Shown here: piece by piece, positions 17,106-25,955 of the stretch | Position numbering within the stretch: position 1 is the stretch's first letter | Layout: every line of letters starts with the position of its first letter | Assembly (NCBI RefSeq): GCF_013113835.1 | Contig: NZ_VTYQ01000017.1 | Location: 1 to 64,000, forward strand | Reading direction: 5' to 3' | Length of the DNA stretch: 64,000 nt | From: Vibrio sp. RE88 | Lineage (GTDB): Bacteria > Pseudomonadota > Gammaproteobacteria > Enterobacterales > Vibrionaceae | Notes under the pieces: generated by a model | The model's input: the letters and a program-made list of their open reading frames with translations, nothing else | Told to the model about the DNA's origin: nothing | The model's database searches: none | Translations under genes and position numbers: made by a program

Positions 17106-17990
17106 CTACAGTACATAAACAAAGACAAACAGGCATAACCAAACCACATCGACAAAGTGCCAGTACCAGCTGCCTGCCTGAAACGCGAAGTGGTCCTTAG
17201 GAGTAAAATGATCTTTTGCCACACGGGCGAGCAGTATGATTAGGAATGTTGTCCCTAAGAAAACGTGCATGCCGTGGAAGCCAGTCAATAAGAAGAAAGT
17301 GTTGCCATATATGCCGGATTGCAGAGTAAGATTTAGGTCCTGATAAGCGTGAGCGTACTCAACGCCTTGGTAGTAAAGGAAAAAGCCCGCCAGAACAATC
17401 GTAATTTCTAGCCATACAATGAGCGCCATGCGCTTGTTCTGCTCAAGACTCGTATGGGCCATATGCAAAGTAATAGAAGAAGTCAGAAGAATCAGGGTGT
17501 TAATCAGCGGAATGCCCTGCCACCCCATCGCTGTCGTTGTGACACCATCGGGGGTGGTCGTCAAGGGCCAAAGTGCTTCAAACGCAGGCCACAAAACTTC
17601 ATGAGTCATCGCGTTATTACTCGCGCCACCCAACCAAGGCACTGAAATCATGCGCGCATAAAACAGTGCTCCGAAAAAGGCGCCAAAGAACATCACTTCA
17701 GAGAAGATAAACCAACTCATCCCTTGCCTGAAAGAACGCGAGATTTGCTCAGAATACTTACCTGTCATCGATTCGGTAATCACATTGCTAAACCAACCCG
17801 CAAACATGTAGAGCAGGAACAGGAATCCAGCCAGTAGAATCAGCTTGCCGAAGACACTGCCTTCTCCACCTTCGGCCATGTTCTGCACAGTGATCCCCGC
17901 GCCAACCGCGATAAGAAACAGCGCAACCGCTCCGACAATTGGCCAGCTGCTTTGAGCCGGAACATAATATGATTGATGTTTTGAACTCAT
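17106..17990 (-). CDS. coxC: Cytochrome c oxidase subunit III
   Basis: Structural subunit III of the caa3-type oxidase, 294 residues with seven membrane helices. Typical motifs: SEVMFFGAFFGALFYAR, STLHMAHTSLEQN-like segment (SITLHMAHTSLEQNKR), GVEYAHAY, FLLTGFHGMHVFLGT and a final WYWHFVDVVWLCLFVFVYVL. The ATG overlaps the ctaG stop by four bases, showing co-translation. Last gene of the structural block coxB-coxA-ctaG-coxC. Confidence 0.96.
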   Translation of the reverse strand: MSSKHQSYYVPAQSSWPIVGAVALFLIAVGAGITVQNMAEGGEGSVFGKLILLAGFLFLLYMFAGWFSNVITESMTGKYSEQISRSFRQGMSWFIFSEVMFFGAFFGALFYARMISVPWLGGASNNAMTHEVLWPAFEALWPLTTTPDGVTTTAMGWQGIPLINTLILLTSSITLHMAHTSLEQNKRMALIVWLEITIVLAGFFLYYQGVEYAHAYQDLNLTLQSGIYGNTFFLLTGFHGMHVFLGTTFLIILLARVAKDHFTPKDHFAFQAGSWYWHFVDVVWLCLFVFVYVL

Positions 17991-18589
17991 GGCTTAGCTC
18001 CTTGCTGTGTGAGGTCGCCACTCGGTTCCATTCGTGCTACTTCAACGGGTTGAGGAACCTTATCCGTAATGTCGTAGAGGGTATACGACAGCGTTAATGT
18101 ATGAATCGACTCCGGAATGTCTGGCTCAATGTAGAAGATCAAAGGCATCTCGGCTTTCGCCAGACTTTCCAGTGGTTGGTGATTAAAGCAGAAACATTCA
18201 ATTTTGTTGAAATATGACGCCCCCATGCCCGGTGACACTGAAGGAACGGCTTGGCCGATTGTTGCCTTGGCCGACTGGTTTGTCGCTATGTAAGCAGTCT
18301 GAATCACTTCTCCGGGATGCACATCCATTGACTGTTGCTTAGGTTCAAACAACCAAGGCATACCCTGATTTCTGTGCGCCATAAACTCAACTCGAATAAG
18401 ACGTGATGTGTCAGGAACCATCCCCTGTGGCTGTAGCGCAGACTCAGTATTTGTTTTTCCGTTGATTCCTAAAGCCTCGCACATCACGTCATATAACGGG
18501 ACAAGCGCAAAACCAAAGCCAAACATTGCCACCACTGCTGCCAGCAGTTTTAAGGTTAATTTGTTATTGGATTGCTGTTGTCCATCCAT
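17987..18589 (-). CDS. ctaG: Cytochrome c oxidase assembly protein CtaG/Cox11
   Basis: Copper chaperone that delivers CuB to subunit I. One N-terminal membrane anchor (LKLLAAVVAMFGFGFALVPLYDVMC) followed by a periplasmic beta-domain. The Cu-binding pair is visible in KIECFCFNHQPL (CxC). EFMAHRNQGMPWLFEP and VFYIEPDIPE-like segment (LIFYIEPDIPE) are family hallmarks. The frame runs on to 18712 inside coxA, but the ATG at 18589 has AGGGAAG ahead of it and gives the usual 200 residues, so it is chosen. Confidence 0.95.
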   Translation of the reverse strand: MDGQQQSNNKLTLKLLAAVVAMFGFGFALVPLYDVMCEALGINGKTNTESALQPQGMVPDTSRLIRVEFMAHRNQGMPWLFEPKQQSMDVHPGEVIQTAYIATNQSAKATIGQAVPSVSPGMGASYFNKIECFCFNHQPLESLAKAEMPLIFYIEPDIPESIHTLTLSYTLYDITDKVPQPVEVARMEPSGDLTQQGAKP

Positions 18590-18599
18590 AGCGCTTCCC

Positions 18600-20267
18600 T
18601 CAATCCACTTTCGGTGGGGTAGAGAATGTATGGTGTGGTGCTGGGCTTGGTACTGTCCACTCCAACCCTTCAGCACGATCCCACGGTTTTGCCTCAGCTT
18701 TTTCTCCTCCACGGATACACTTAATCACTAACCAGAGGAAAATGAGCTGAGACAAACCAAAGGCAAAACCACCAATCGACACTATCTGATTGATGTCGGC
18801 AAACTGAATCGCATAGTCAGGAATGCGTCGTGGCATCCCAGCTAAGCCAAGAAAATGCATCGGGAAGAATAAGACATTGACCGAAATCACTGAGCACCAG
18901 AAATGCCACAAGCTCAACTTATGGTCATACATATGCCCTGTCCATTTCGGTAGCCAATAGTAAGCGGCGGCCATAATCGAGAATACCGCTCCTGAAACCA
19001 ACACATAATGGAAATGCGCGACCACAAAATACGTATCGTGATACTGGAAGTCTGCAGGAACAATCGCCAGCATAAGGCCAGAGAACCCACCAATGGTAAA
19101 CAGAATGATGAAAGCAATGGCGAACAGCATCGGCGTCTCGAATGTCATGGCGCCCCGCCACATCGTAGCCACCCAGTTGAACACTTTGACCCCAGTGGGC
19201 ACCGCGATCAGCATGGTGCAATACATAAAGAAGAGTTCGGCGAACACGGGCATCCCTGTTGTAAACATATGGTGCGCCCAAACCAAGAAGGACAGCAGCG
19301 CGATACTACAAGTGGCGTACACCATCGAGTGGTAACCAAACAGCTTTTTACCACTGAACGCAGGGATGATGGCCGACACAATACCGAACGATGGCAAGAT
19401 CATGATGTACACTTCGGGGTGACCGAAGAACCAGAAGATATGCTGGAACATCACTGGATCACCACCACCCGCGGCGTCAAAGAACGATGTGCCGAAATAC
19501 TTATCGGTGAGGACCATGGTCACCGCCCCCGCCAGCACGGGCATGACGGCAATCAACAAGAAAGCAGTAATCAACCAAGTCCAGACAAACATAGGCATCT
19601 TGAACCAAGTCATCCCCGGCGCTCTCATATTGACGATAGTGACGATCACGTTGATCGCCCCCATGATCGAGCTAATCCCCATGATGTGAACTGAGAACAC
19701 AAACAGCGCAGTACTGTCAGGCCCGTAAGTCGTAGAAAGCGGCGCGTAGAAAGTCCAGCCGAAATCAGGGCCCCCACCTTCCGTAAATAACGAAGCAATC
19801 AGGATTAAGAACGCAAAAGGTAAGATCCAAAAACTGAGGTTGTTCATCCGTGGTAACGCCATATCTGGCGCGCCAATCATCATCGGAATCATCCAGTTGG
19901 CTAAACCAGTAAAGGCAGGCATGACCGCACCAAACACCATGATCAAACCATGTACAGTGGTCATCTGATTAAAGAATTGAGGCTCGACCAATTGCAGACC
20001 GGGTTGGAACAACTCGGCGCGAATGATCATCGCCATGGCTCCACCGGTCAGGAACATAATGAAACTGAACCAAAGGTAAAGCGTCCCGATGTCTTTGTGG
20101 TTGGTCGAATAAATCCAGCGGGCTATGCCAGAAGGCGCTTCGTGATGCTCATGATCATCGTGTTCATCAATGGCAATCGCACTGTTTGCTCTTCCTAACT
20201 CGGCATCAGCCGCTGGCGCTGATTTTACTGATTCAGAATTCATTGACTCAGGTTTGGACGTTTTCAT
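18600..20267 (-). CDS. coxA: Cytochrome c oxidase subunit I
   Basis: Catalytic heme-copper subunit, 555 residues and 12 helices. Heme and CuB ligands are recognisable: HGLIMVF (low-spin heme His), FFGHPEVYIMILP (CuB His and the cross-linked Tyr), WAHHMFTTG (CuB His pair), and HDTYFVVAHFHYVL (heme a3 and heme a His). The YxxGHPEVY motif marks an A-type oxidase. A His/Asp/Glu-rich N-terminal extension of about 45 residues (DEHDDHEHHE) precedes the first helix. The stop of coxB overlaps its ATG. Confidence 0.98.
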   Translation of the reverse strand: MKTSKPESMNSESVKSAPAADAELGRANSAIAIDEHDDHEHHEAPSGIARWIYSTNHKDIGTLYLWFSFIMFLTGGAMAMIIRAELFQPGLQLVEPQFFNQMTTVHGLIMVFGAVMPAFTGLANWMIPMMIGAPDMALPRMNNLSFWILPFAFLILIASLFTEGGGPDFGWTFYAPLSTTYGPDSTALFVFSVHIMGISSIMGAINVIVTIVNMRAPGMTWFKMPMFVWTWLITAFLLIAVMPVLAGAVTMVLTDKYFGTSFFDAAGGGDPVMFQHIFWFFGHPEVYIMILPSFGIVSAIIPAFSGKKLFGYHSMVYATCSIALLSFLVWAHHMFTTGMPVFAELFFMYCTMLIAVPTGVKVFNWVATMWRGAMTFETPMLFAIAFIILFTIGGFSGLMLAIVPADFQYHDTYFVVAHFHYVLVSGAVFSIMAAAYYWLPKWTGHMYDHKLSLWHFWCSVISVNVLFFPMHFLGLAGMPRRIPDYAIQFADINQIVSIGGFAFGLSQLIFLWLVIKCIRGGEKAEAKPWDRAEGLEWTVPSPAPHHTFSTPPKVD

Positions 20268-21418
20268 TGCCCCTCCTTGGATGCCTTAAATGCATTCACA
20301 TCGGATGCCTGCACCACATCACCCGTACTGTTTCCTAAACCGTTACGTTGGTACGTCACCACAGCCGCAATTTCTTTGTCCGAAAGCTGATTAGCAAAAG
20401 CCTGCATTGCAGTCCCTGCCCGGCCGTTAACTACAACGTCAATGTGAGTATCAACATCGCCCGTCGCAATCTTACTGCCTGTAATTGCAGGGAATGCGCC
20501 CGGAATACCCGCGCCGCTCACCTGATGACAGACGGCACATCGGTCGACATAAACTTTCTCACCTATCGTCATCAGTTCTTCTTGCGATAGTGACGCGGTT
20601 AGAGATGCTGCCGCTTCTTGCTTCGCTTGCTCTATCTCGGCTTTCTTCGCCAATAGCCAAGCATCGTATTTGTCTTCTTCCATGGCATGGACGACAACGG
20701 GCATGAATCCATGTGCTCGACCACATAGCTCTGCACACTGGCCGCGGTAAACACCGGGCTCATCAATGCGCGTCCAAGCTTCATTAATAAATCCTGGGAT
20801 CGTGTCTTTTTTCACTGCGAAGTCAGGTACCCACCAAGAGTGAATAACATCATCGGAGGTAAGGAGGAATCGCACTTTTCGGTTGATTGGCAACACAAGA
20901 GGGTTATCAACTTCAAGAAGGTAATGCGCGCCTTTTTCTTCTATGCCATCAATGGCTTTTTGGCTGGTTGCTAACAAGCTGAAAAACTCGACATCTTCTC
21001 CGAAGTAGCTGTAGTGCCACTTCCACTGGGAGCCAGTGACCTTAATCGTCAGATCGGATTGAGACGTATCTTCCATGGCGACAAGCGTGCGAGTTGCCGG
21101 AATGGCCATGAGAACCAGAATGATGATGGGGATGACCGTCCAGATCACTTCCACTTTGGTACTTTCATGGAAGTTGGCCGCCACTGCCCCTTTCGACTTT
21201 CTGTGATGGTACATGGAATAGAACATCGCCCCGAATACCACGACGGCGATAGCGCAACAGATATAGAAAATCAGCATGTGTAAGTCATAGACTTCATTAC
21301 TGATACCTGTCACACCTCTGGTCATGTTCAAGGTGTTCTCTTCAGCGTTGACTGAAGTAGCAAAGCCAACAAACAACAAATTGATCAGTTGCCACAGTGA
21401 AACCTGTAATCTTTTCAA
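20264..21418 (-). CDS. coxB: Cytochrome c oxidase subunit II with fused cytochrome c domain (caa3 type)
   Basis: 384 residues: signal peptide, two membrane helices, CuA domain and C-terminal cytochrome c. CuA ligands are in DVIHSWWVPDF and GQCAELCGRAHGFM. The heme c site CAVCH is near residue 295, with the likely Met ligand towards the end (AMQAF). The fusion makes this a caa3 oxidase, fed directly by soluble cytochrome c. A coiled-coil-like linker (LLAKKAEIEQAKQEAAA) joins the domains. The start is TTG at 21418 with GAGGAGAGG upstream. First gene of the operon. Confidence 0.97.
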   Translation of the reverse strand: MKRLQVSLWQLINLLFVGFATSVNAEENTLNMTRGVTGISNEVYDLHMLIFYICCAIAVVVFGAMFYSMYHHRKSKGAVAANFHESTKVEVIWTVIPIIILVLMAIPATRTLVAMEDTSQSDLTIKVTGSQWKWHYSYFGEDVEFFSLLATSQKAIDGIEEKGAHYLLEVDNPLVLPINRKVRFLLTSDDVIHSWWVPDFAVKKDTIPGFINEAWTRIDEPGVYRGQCAELCGRAHGFMPVVVHAMEEDKYDAWLLAKKAEIEQAKQEAAASLTASLSQEELMTIGEKVYVDRCAVCHQVSGAGIPGAFPAITGSKIATGDVDTHIDVVVNGRAGTAMQAFANQLSDKEIAAVVTYQRNGLGNSTGDVVQASDVNAFKASKEGQ

Positions 21419-21775
21419 AAGACCTCTCCTCTGCCTGAGGCATCATCTCTGATGATTTATCCAAGGCGCCCTTTAGCCTGAATGACGCAAAAAAGTCCTA
21501 GTGGGCCAAAGGGTGCGGAAAATTCCTTGTAAACAGCAAATTCGATGTAATTTGTTATAGTTATGTTAATAAAAGCTAGTTGGCGTTTACTAATTGTGCA
21601 AGAAAGTGCTAATGGAAATGTCGCTAATTTGAGCAGGTTAAATTGAAGATTGATCACAATAATTGGTTTAGCGATTGCGCTCTCGCAAATGATAATCAAT
21701 ATCACTTAATATCCATCCATTATTTCCCAAATGTCATACACTTGGGATAACGATAGTTAAAGGTAGAAATAAGTT
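21419..21775. promoter_or_regulatory. Divergent promoter region, cox operon / phosphohexomutase
   Basis: A gene-free stretch of 357 bases. It is AT-rich in its middle (21535-21600), where the promoters of coxB and the mutase gene are expected. I see no convincing operator; TTGATCACA at 21649-21657 resembles half of an FNR or CRP site only. Confidence 0.4.
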
Positions 21776-23485
21776 ATGATGGAACAAGTTACTCGTTGGT
21801 TGGAAAAAGATCCGGATCCACGTACTCGTGAAGAACTTCAACACTTGATTGATAAAGAACAGTATCAAGAATTAGCAGACCGATTTAGCCAGAGATTGGA
21901 GTTTGGTACTGCTGGTTTACGAGGAAGAGTCGGCTGTGGTCCAAATCGAATGAACCGACTTGTTATTCAGGAAACGGCTACCGGGCTTGGTCATTATCTT
22001 ATTAAGCACGTTCAAGATGCAGTAAAACGTGGCGTTGTCATTGGGTATGATGGACGCCCAGATTCAAAGCAATTCGCTCATGATACCGCCTCTGTATTGA
22101 CCTCTTTAGGCATCAAGGTATACCTGACACACGATGTTGCTGCGACACCTATCGCTGCGTTTGGTGTTCGTCATTTTAATGCCGCCGCTGCTGTCGTCGT
22201 CACGGCCAGCCACAACCCACCCGAGTACAACGGCTTTAAAGTGTATTGGGAAAATGGCGCTCAAATCATTCCTCCTCATGACTCTGGTATTGCTGGAGAA
22301 ATCGACGAAGCCGCCACAAAACCCATCCCTCTGATGAATCTTGATGATGCAGAAAAGCATGATCTTCTCGTGTGGCTAAAAGAAGACTACTACGAGACTT
22401 ATCGCCAAACGATGAATGGCAACCCACTGCTGGCTAATCATCAACAGCCAGAAGCGGTTGGCGTCGCCTATACTGCAATGCATGGTGTGGGTGCTGACAT
22501 GGCAGAAACACTGCTAAAAGATGCAGGCTTCACCAAAATCTACAGTGTTGCCGAGCAACGTGAGCCTGATGGTTCTTTCCCGACTGTGAACTTCCCTAAC
22601 CCTGAGGAAGCTGGTGCCATGGATATGGTGGTCGCGTTGGCAAAAGCTAACAACGCCGACATCGCGTGTGCCAATGACCCTGACGCAGACCGTTTTGCGG
22701 TTGCTGCTCGTCGACCTGATGGCGAATACCAGATGCTAACGGGCGATCAGGTGGGTTCTCTATTTGGCAACTATCTACTTAGCCATACCGATGCAACTCA
22801 ACAGTTGATTGGTAATACTATCGTGTCTTCAACATTGCTTAAGAAGATTGCACTTTCTCATGGCGCTGAGTACTACCAAACTCTGACGGGTTTCAAATGG
22901 CTGACCAATATCGCCATGCAGAAAGAAACCGCAGAGAAGCAATTCTTGTTCGCGTATGAAGAAGCACTAGGCTACACCGTGGGTAATAAAGTGTGGGATA
23001 AAGATGGTTTGTCTGCTCTAGTCGCTTTCTCTCAACTAACCGCCGAGCTAAAGAGTCAGGGGAAAACGGTGTGGGATCAATTGGAAAGTATTTATCGCGA
23101 GCACGGTATGTACATCAATGCTCAGCATAGCACTGCGCTCGATCCAAAAGCACCGCCTGTTGGAGACAAGCTACGAGCTGCACAACCAAGTCAAATCGCG
23201 GGTCGTAAAGTCGAAGTGATTGAAGATTTGAAATCCTCAACACGTACCTTTGCAGACGGAAAAACTGAATCTATTGACTTACCAGCCAGTGACGTTCTGA
23301 TCTATCACCTGTCTGGCGGTGCACGTGTCATCGTTCGCCCATCAGGTACAGAACCTAAGCTGAAGTGCTACTACGAAGTCGTCGAAGCATTTGATGCCGC
23401 AGATAGCTTTTCCGTCGCGGAAGAAAAAGCTGAGCTAGCACTGGATATGCTGATCAGTGAACACCAAACAAGTTTGGATCACTAA
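21776..23485 (+). CDS. Phosphohexomutase (phosphoglucomutase/phosphomannomutase family)
   Basis: Interconverts hexose 1- and 6-phosphates in the cytoplasm. 569 residues, the long form typical of PgcA-like enzymes. The phosphoserine loop is TASHNPPEYNG, the metal site is DPDADRFAVA, the sugar loop is FAYEEALGY (EEALG), and the phosphate-binding loop near the C-terminus is RPSGTEPKLK. The exact sugar (glucose or mannose) is not decided by these motifs. Two adjacent ATGs exist; the first is used. Monocistronic, with its own terminator. Confidence 0.92.
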   Translation: MMEQVTRWLEKDPDPRTREELQHLIDKEQYQELADRFSQRLEFGTAGLRGRVGCGPNRMNRLVIQETATGLGHYLIKHVQDAVKRGVVIGYDGRPDSKQFAHDTASVLTSLGIKVYLTHDVAATPIAAFGVRHFNAAAAVVVTASHNPPEYNGFKVYWENGAQIIPPHDSGIAGEIDEAATKPIPLMNLDDAEKHDLLVWLKEDYYETYRQTMNGNPLLANHQQPEAVGVAYTAMHGVGADMAETLLKDAGFTKIYSVAEQREPDGSFPTVNFPNPEEAGAMDMVVALAKANNADIACANDPDADRFAVAARRPDGEYQMLTGDQVGSLFGNYLLSHTDATQQLIGNTIVSSTLLKKIALSHGAEYYQTLTGFKWLTNIAMQKETAEKQFLFAYEEALGYTVGNKVWDKDGLSALVAFSQLTAELKSQGKTVWDQLESIYREHGMYINAQHSTALDPKAPPVGDKLRAAQPSQIAGRKVEVIEDLKSSTRTFADGKTESIDLPASDVLIYHLSGGARVIVRPSGTEPKLKCYYEVVEAFDAADSFSVAEEKAELALDMLISEHQTSLDH

Positions 23486-23515
23486 CGAGTCATCGTCTCG
23501 AAAGTACCTGTTTAC

Positions 23516-23540
23516 AAAGCGGCTGGATAGCCGCTTTTTC
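23516..23540 (+). terminator. Intrinsic terminator after the mutase
   Basis: Perfect 9-bp stem AAAGCGGCT (23516-23524) / AGCCGCTTT (23529-23537), 4-base loop, T-run following. Confidence 0.9.
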
Positions 23541-23633
23541 TATATCTCTACTCTTATTTCAATCCCCAAACACCTTCAAACTGACAAATATGTTAAAGTT
23601 TGGCTTCCACTTTCCTCTAGTGATTGAATCGTC

Positions 23634-24533
23634 ATGAATACCGTTTTATCTGTCATCCCTGTCGGGGTGCGTTTTATGCTGCTTTCGGCGCTTGGCTTTG
23701 CCTTGATGTCGGCCTGCGTCAAATACGTCAGCAACTATGGTATTCCTGTGTTTGAGATCGTTGCCGCAAGGGCATTAGTTTCGCTGGTGATCAGTTACCT
23801 TGATGTCAAACGCAAGCGCATTTCAGTGTGGGGACACAATAAGCCCTTATTAATGCTTCGTGGTGCAGTCGGCACGGTTGCTCTCATGTGTGTTTACTAT
23901 TCGGTGACCACCCTTCCATTAGCGGAAGCAACCATCCTCCAATATGTGCACCCTGTGTTTACTGCCTTGCTTGGCGTGCTGTTCCTCAAGGAACGCATTC
24001 AGTTTTCAACCATGATATGCATCGCGCTTTGTTTAGTGGGTTTAGGTGTCATGGTTCAGCCGAGCATGCAAACCGGCTCCAGCTCAGACTTACCGCTATT
24101 TAGTGTGATGATGGCACTACTAGGTGCCTTTGGTAGCTCTATTGCTTACGTGATTGTCCGTCGGTTAAGCCAGACAGAAGACAGCTCAGTGATTATTTTC
24201 TATTTCCCACTGATGGCCCTACCCACTTCTATGGTTTTGATTGGCGATGATTTTGTGTGGCCAAGTCTATTTTTGACCTTGATGCTGATCCTAGTTGGCG
24301 TCTTTACTCAGATAGGTCAGTATGGGCTAACCAAAGCGATGCAGACTCAAGCCGCAGGCAAAGCCTCAGCCTATTCCTATGTGCAAATTGTTTTTTCGGC
24401 CCTACTTGGTGCTTGGGTGTTCAACGAAATCCCATCCTATTGGACATATTTGGGTGGCTCGTTGATTGTCATTGGCGCATTAATCAACGTCTTTGGGCAA
24501 CATTTGAAGCCACCGTTCCAACGGGCAAAATAG
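23634..24533 (+). CDS. DMT-superfamily transporter (EamA)
   Basis: A 299-residue inner-membrane protein with ten predicted helices in two EamA repeats. The first repeat ends with PLAEATILQYVHPVFTALLGVLFLKERI, and the second carries the matching AGKASAYSYVQIVFSALLGAWVFNEIP. These are the usual signatures of drug/metabolite exporters such as the RhaT/YdcZ-like group. The substrate cannot be inferred. It stands alone downstream of the mutase terminator. Confidence 0.9.
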   Translation: MNTVLSVIPVGVRFMLLSALGFALMSACVKYVSNYGIPVFEIVAARALVSLVISYLDVKRKRISVWGHNKPLLMLRGAVGTVALMCVYYSVTTLPLAEATILQYVHPVFTALLGVLFLKERIQFSTMICIALCLVGLGVMVQPSMQTGSSSDLPLFSVMMALLGAFGSSIAYVIVRRLSQTEDSSVIIFYFPLMALPTSMVLIGDDFVWPSLFLTLMLILVGVFTQIGQYGLTKAMQTQAAGKASAYSYVQIVFSALLGAWVFNEIPSYWTYLGGSLIVIGALINVFGQHLKPPFQRAK

Positions 24534-24559
24534 CTTCAATCCCTCGCGGGGTGTCTATA

Positions 24560-24592
24560 CTTGTCATTAACAATGATAATGAAAACACCTCG
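24560..24592 (+). promoter_or_regulatory. Weak Fur-like motif before the solute-binding gene
   Basis: AACAATGATAATGAAAACA matches the 19-bp Fur consensus at about 12 positions and lies just upstream of the ATG at 24595. Too imperfect to assert iron control. Confidence 0.2.
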
Positions 24593-24594
24593 CA

Positions 24595-25326
24595 ATGAAT
24601 TTACGAGTATGCTTTTGCTTCCTGATTCTGCTAACGAGCTCTAAAGCCCTAGCGACAGCGATAGAGCTCCGTGACGAACATCTGAGTATCTGCGGTGACT
24701 CTATCGATTGGCCACCCTTTACGTATCTAGATGGAGAAGACGTTAAAGGCTTCGATTTCGAGGTCCTTAACGAGGTTTTGATGCCGCAAAATATCACCTT
24801 CAATGTCACCATGACATCTTGGACCCGCTGCCTCAAAGGCGCCAAGAATGGTGAATTCCAAATTGCAGTCAGTGCTTCCCACTCAGAAGAACGTGCAAAG
24901 CACTACCTATATACAACCTGGTACTATCACATCACCCCCTACTACCTATACAAAAAGTCGAGATTTCCTCAAGGGCTAAACATTGATGGCGTTGCTGAGT
25001 TAGAGCAATACAAAGTCTGTGGAATCCACGGCTACAACTATGGCGATTTCTGGCTTAAAAATGTCGAACAATACTCACACAACATGCATGAGCTGGTCAC
25101 AGAACTCAAAGAACAACGATGCGACGTCATTTTGTCTTGGCAAGAGATTCTCGAAGGGATTAAAAGCGTTTGGGGAATTACTTACGTGAGTGAAGACATT
25201 GAATCTAAGCCGATTCCAAATATGCCTAAGCATAAATTTTACATGTTGATTTCCAAACAATACGAACACGGCCCCGCGCTACGAACCATCCTCGATAAAG
25301 GTTTGAGAAAATTCCAAGCTAAATAA
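24595..25326 (+). CDS. Periplasmic family 3 solute-binding-like protein
   Basis: 243 residues with a signal peptide (MNLRVCFCFLILLTSSKALA). The mature part follows the family 3 binding-protein pattern: CGDSIDWPPFTYLDGEDVKGFDFEVLNEVL, then a second lobe starting near VAELEQYKVCGIHGYNYGDFW. No permease or ATPase is next to it, so it may be an orphan receptor or sensor rather than a transporter part. Four cysteines in the mature protein could form two disulfides. Ligand unknown. Confidence 0.8.
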   Translation: MNLRVCFCFLILLTSSKALATAIELRDEHLSICGDSIDWPPFTYLDGEDVKGFDFEVLNEVLMPQNITFNVTMTSWTRCLKGAKNGEFQIAVSASHSEERAKHYLYTTWYYHITPYYLYKKSRFPQGLNIDGVAELEQYKVCGIHGYNYGDFWLKNVEQYSHNMHELVTELKEQRCDVILSWQEILEGIKSVWGITYVSEDIESKPIPNMPKHKFYMLISKQYEHGPALRTILDKGLRKFQAK

Positions 25327-25507
25327 CTATCGACCCGAACTTTCGCACTTAGCCCACCAATAACCCCAACAAGTGATATATAAAATTATTATCAAAAATA
25401 TATAACTGACTGAACTTTGATAACTTTTTTCATCCGGCTCACTAATCTGCTCACCACAGCCCATGCAGCAGCATGCGGCGCTTTTACTCAACAACAGGAA
25501 CAGATTA

Positions 25508-25912
25508 GTGAAAAAGTTATTACCTATACTGGCGCTGGCCGCAGTATCGTTAAACAGTATTGCCGCTGAAGACCCAAACATCTCCGTCGGCCTTGGTTAT
25601 GACCAAGACCTGAGCGTCATCTTCGATCTTAATAGCACTTTTAGAATGACGGCAGGAAACGATGGCATGGCAATGGACTACGTATTTAAGCGTGGTGACA
25701 TAGAGTCAGAAACTGATATCAACTGGTTTTTAGGCGCTGGTGGTTACTATGAGTGGGATGATGACTTTGGCGCACGCTTACCACTGGGTATTGAAGTGCA
25801 CTTTGCAGACAAGTGGGAAATCTATGCTCAGGTACACCCAGAGTTAGGTATTAGTGACGGCTTGGATTTCGGTGTCGGAGCTTCATTTGGCGTCACCTAC
25901 TCATTCAAATAA
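25508..25912 (+). CDS. Small outer-membrane beta-barrel-like protein
   Basis: About 134 residues. GTG at 25508 with AGGA upstream opens a standard signal peptide (MKKLLPILALAAVSLNSIAAE). The mature part alternates polar and hydrophobic residues in short strands and ends in GVTYSFK, close to the C-terminal aromatic signature of outer-membrane barrels. The size would fit a six- to eight-stranded barrel. The frame extends 15 codons upstream but that part does not look like protein. Function unknown. Confidence 0.7.
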   Translation: MKKLLPILALAAVSLNSIAAEDPNISVGLGYDQDLSVIFDLNSTFRMTAGNDGMAMDYVFKRGDIESETDINWFLGAGGYYEWDDDFGARLPLGIEVHFADKWEIYAQVHPELGISDGLDFGVGASFGVTYSFK

Positions 25913-25918
25913 GTCGTT

Positions 25919-25944
25919 CGGGGCAGCCTGCATTCACTGCCCCG
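25919..25944. terminator. Bidirectional hairpin between convergent genes
   Basis: CGGGGCAG (25919-25926) / CTGCCCCG (25937-25944), perfect 8-bp GC-rich stem with a 10-base loop. T-tract weak on the plus strand. Confidence 0.7.
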
Positions 25945-25955
25945 GCTTCTTTGAT

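Noticed and set aside
18590..18712. N-terminal extension of ctaG into coxA
   Set aside because: The start at 18589 has a good ribosome site and the normal protein length.
19008..19694. A 228-codon plus-strand open frame inside coxA
   Set aside because: Antisense to a certain gene; the composition (many His, Arg, Asp) is the mirror of coxA codons, with no ribosome site or domain.
24567..24845. Minus-strand 92-codon frame over the solute-binding gene
   Set aside because: Entirely antisense to a gene with a signal peptide and clear family pattern.
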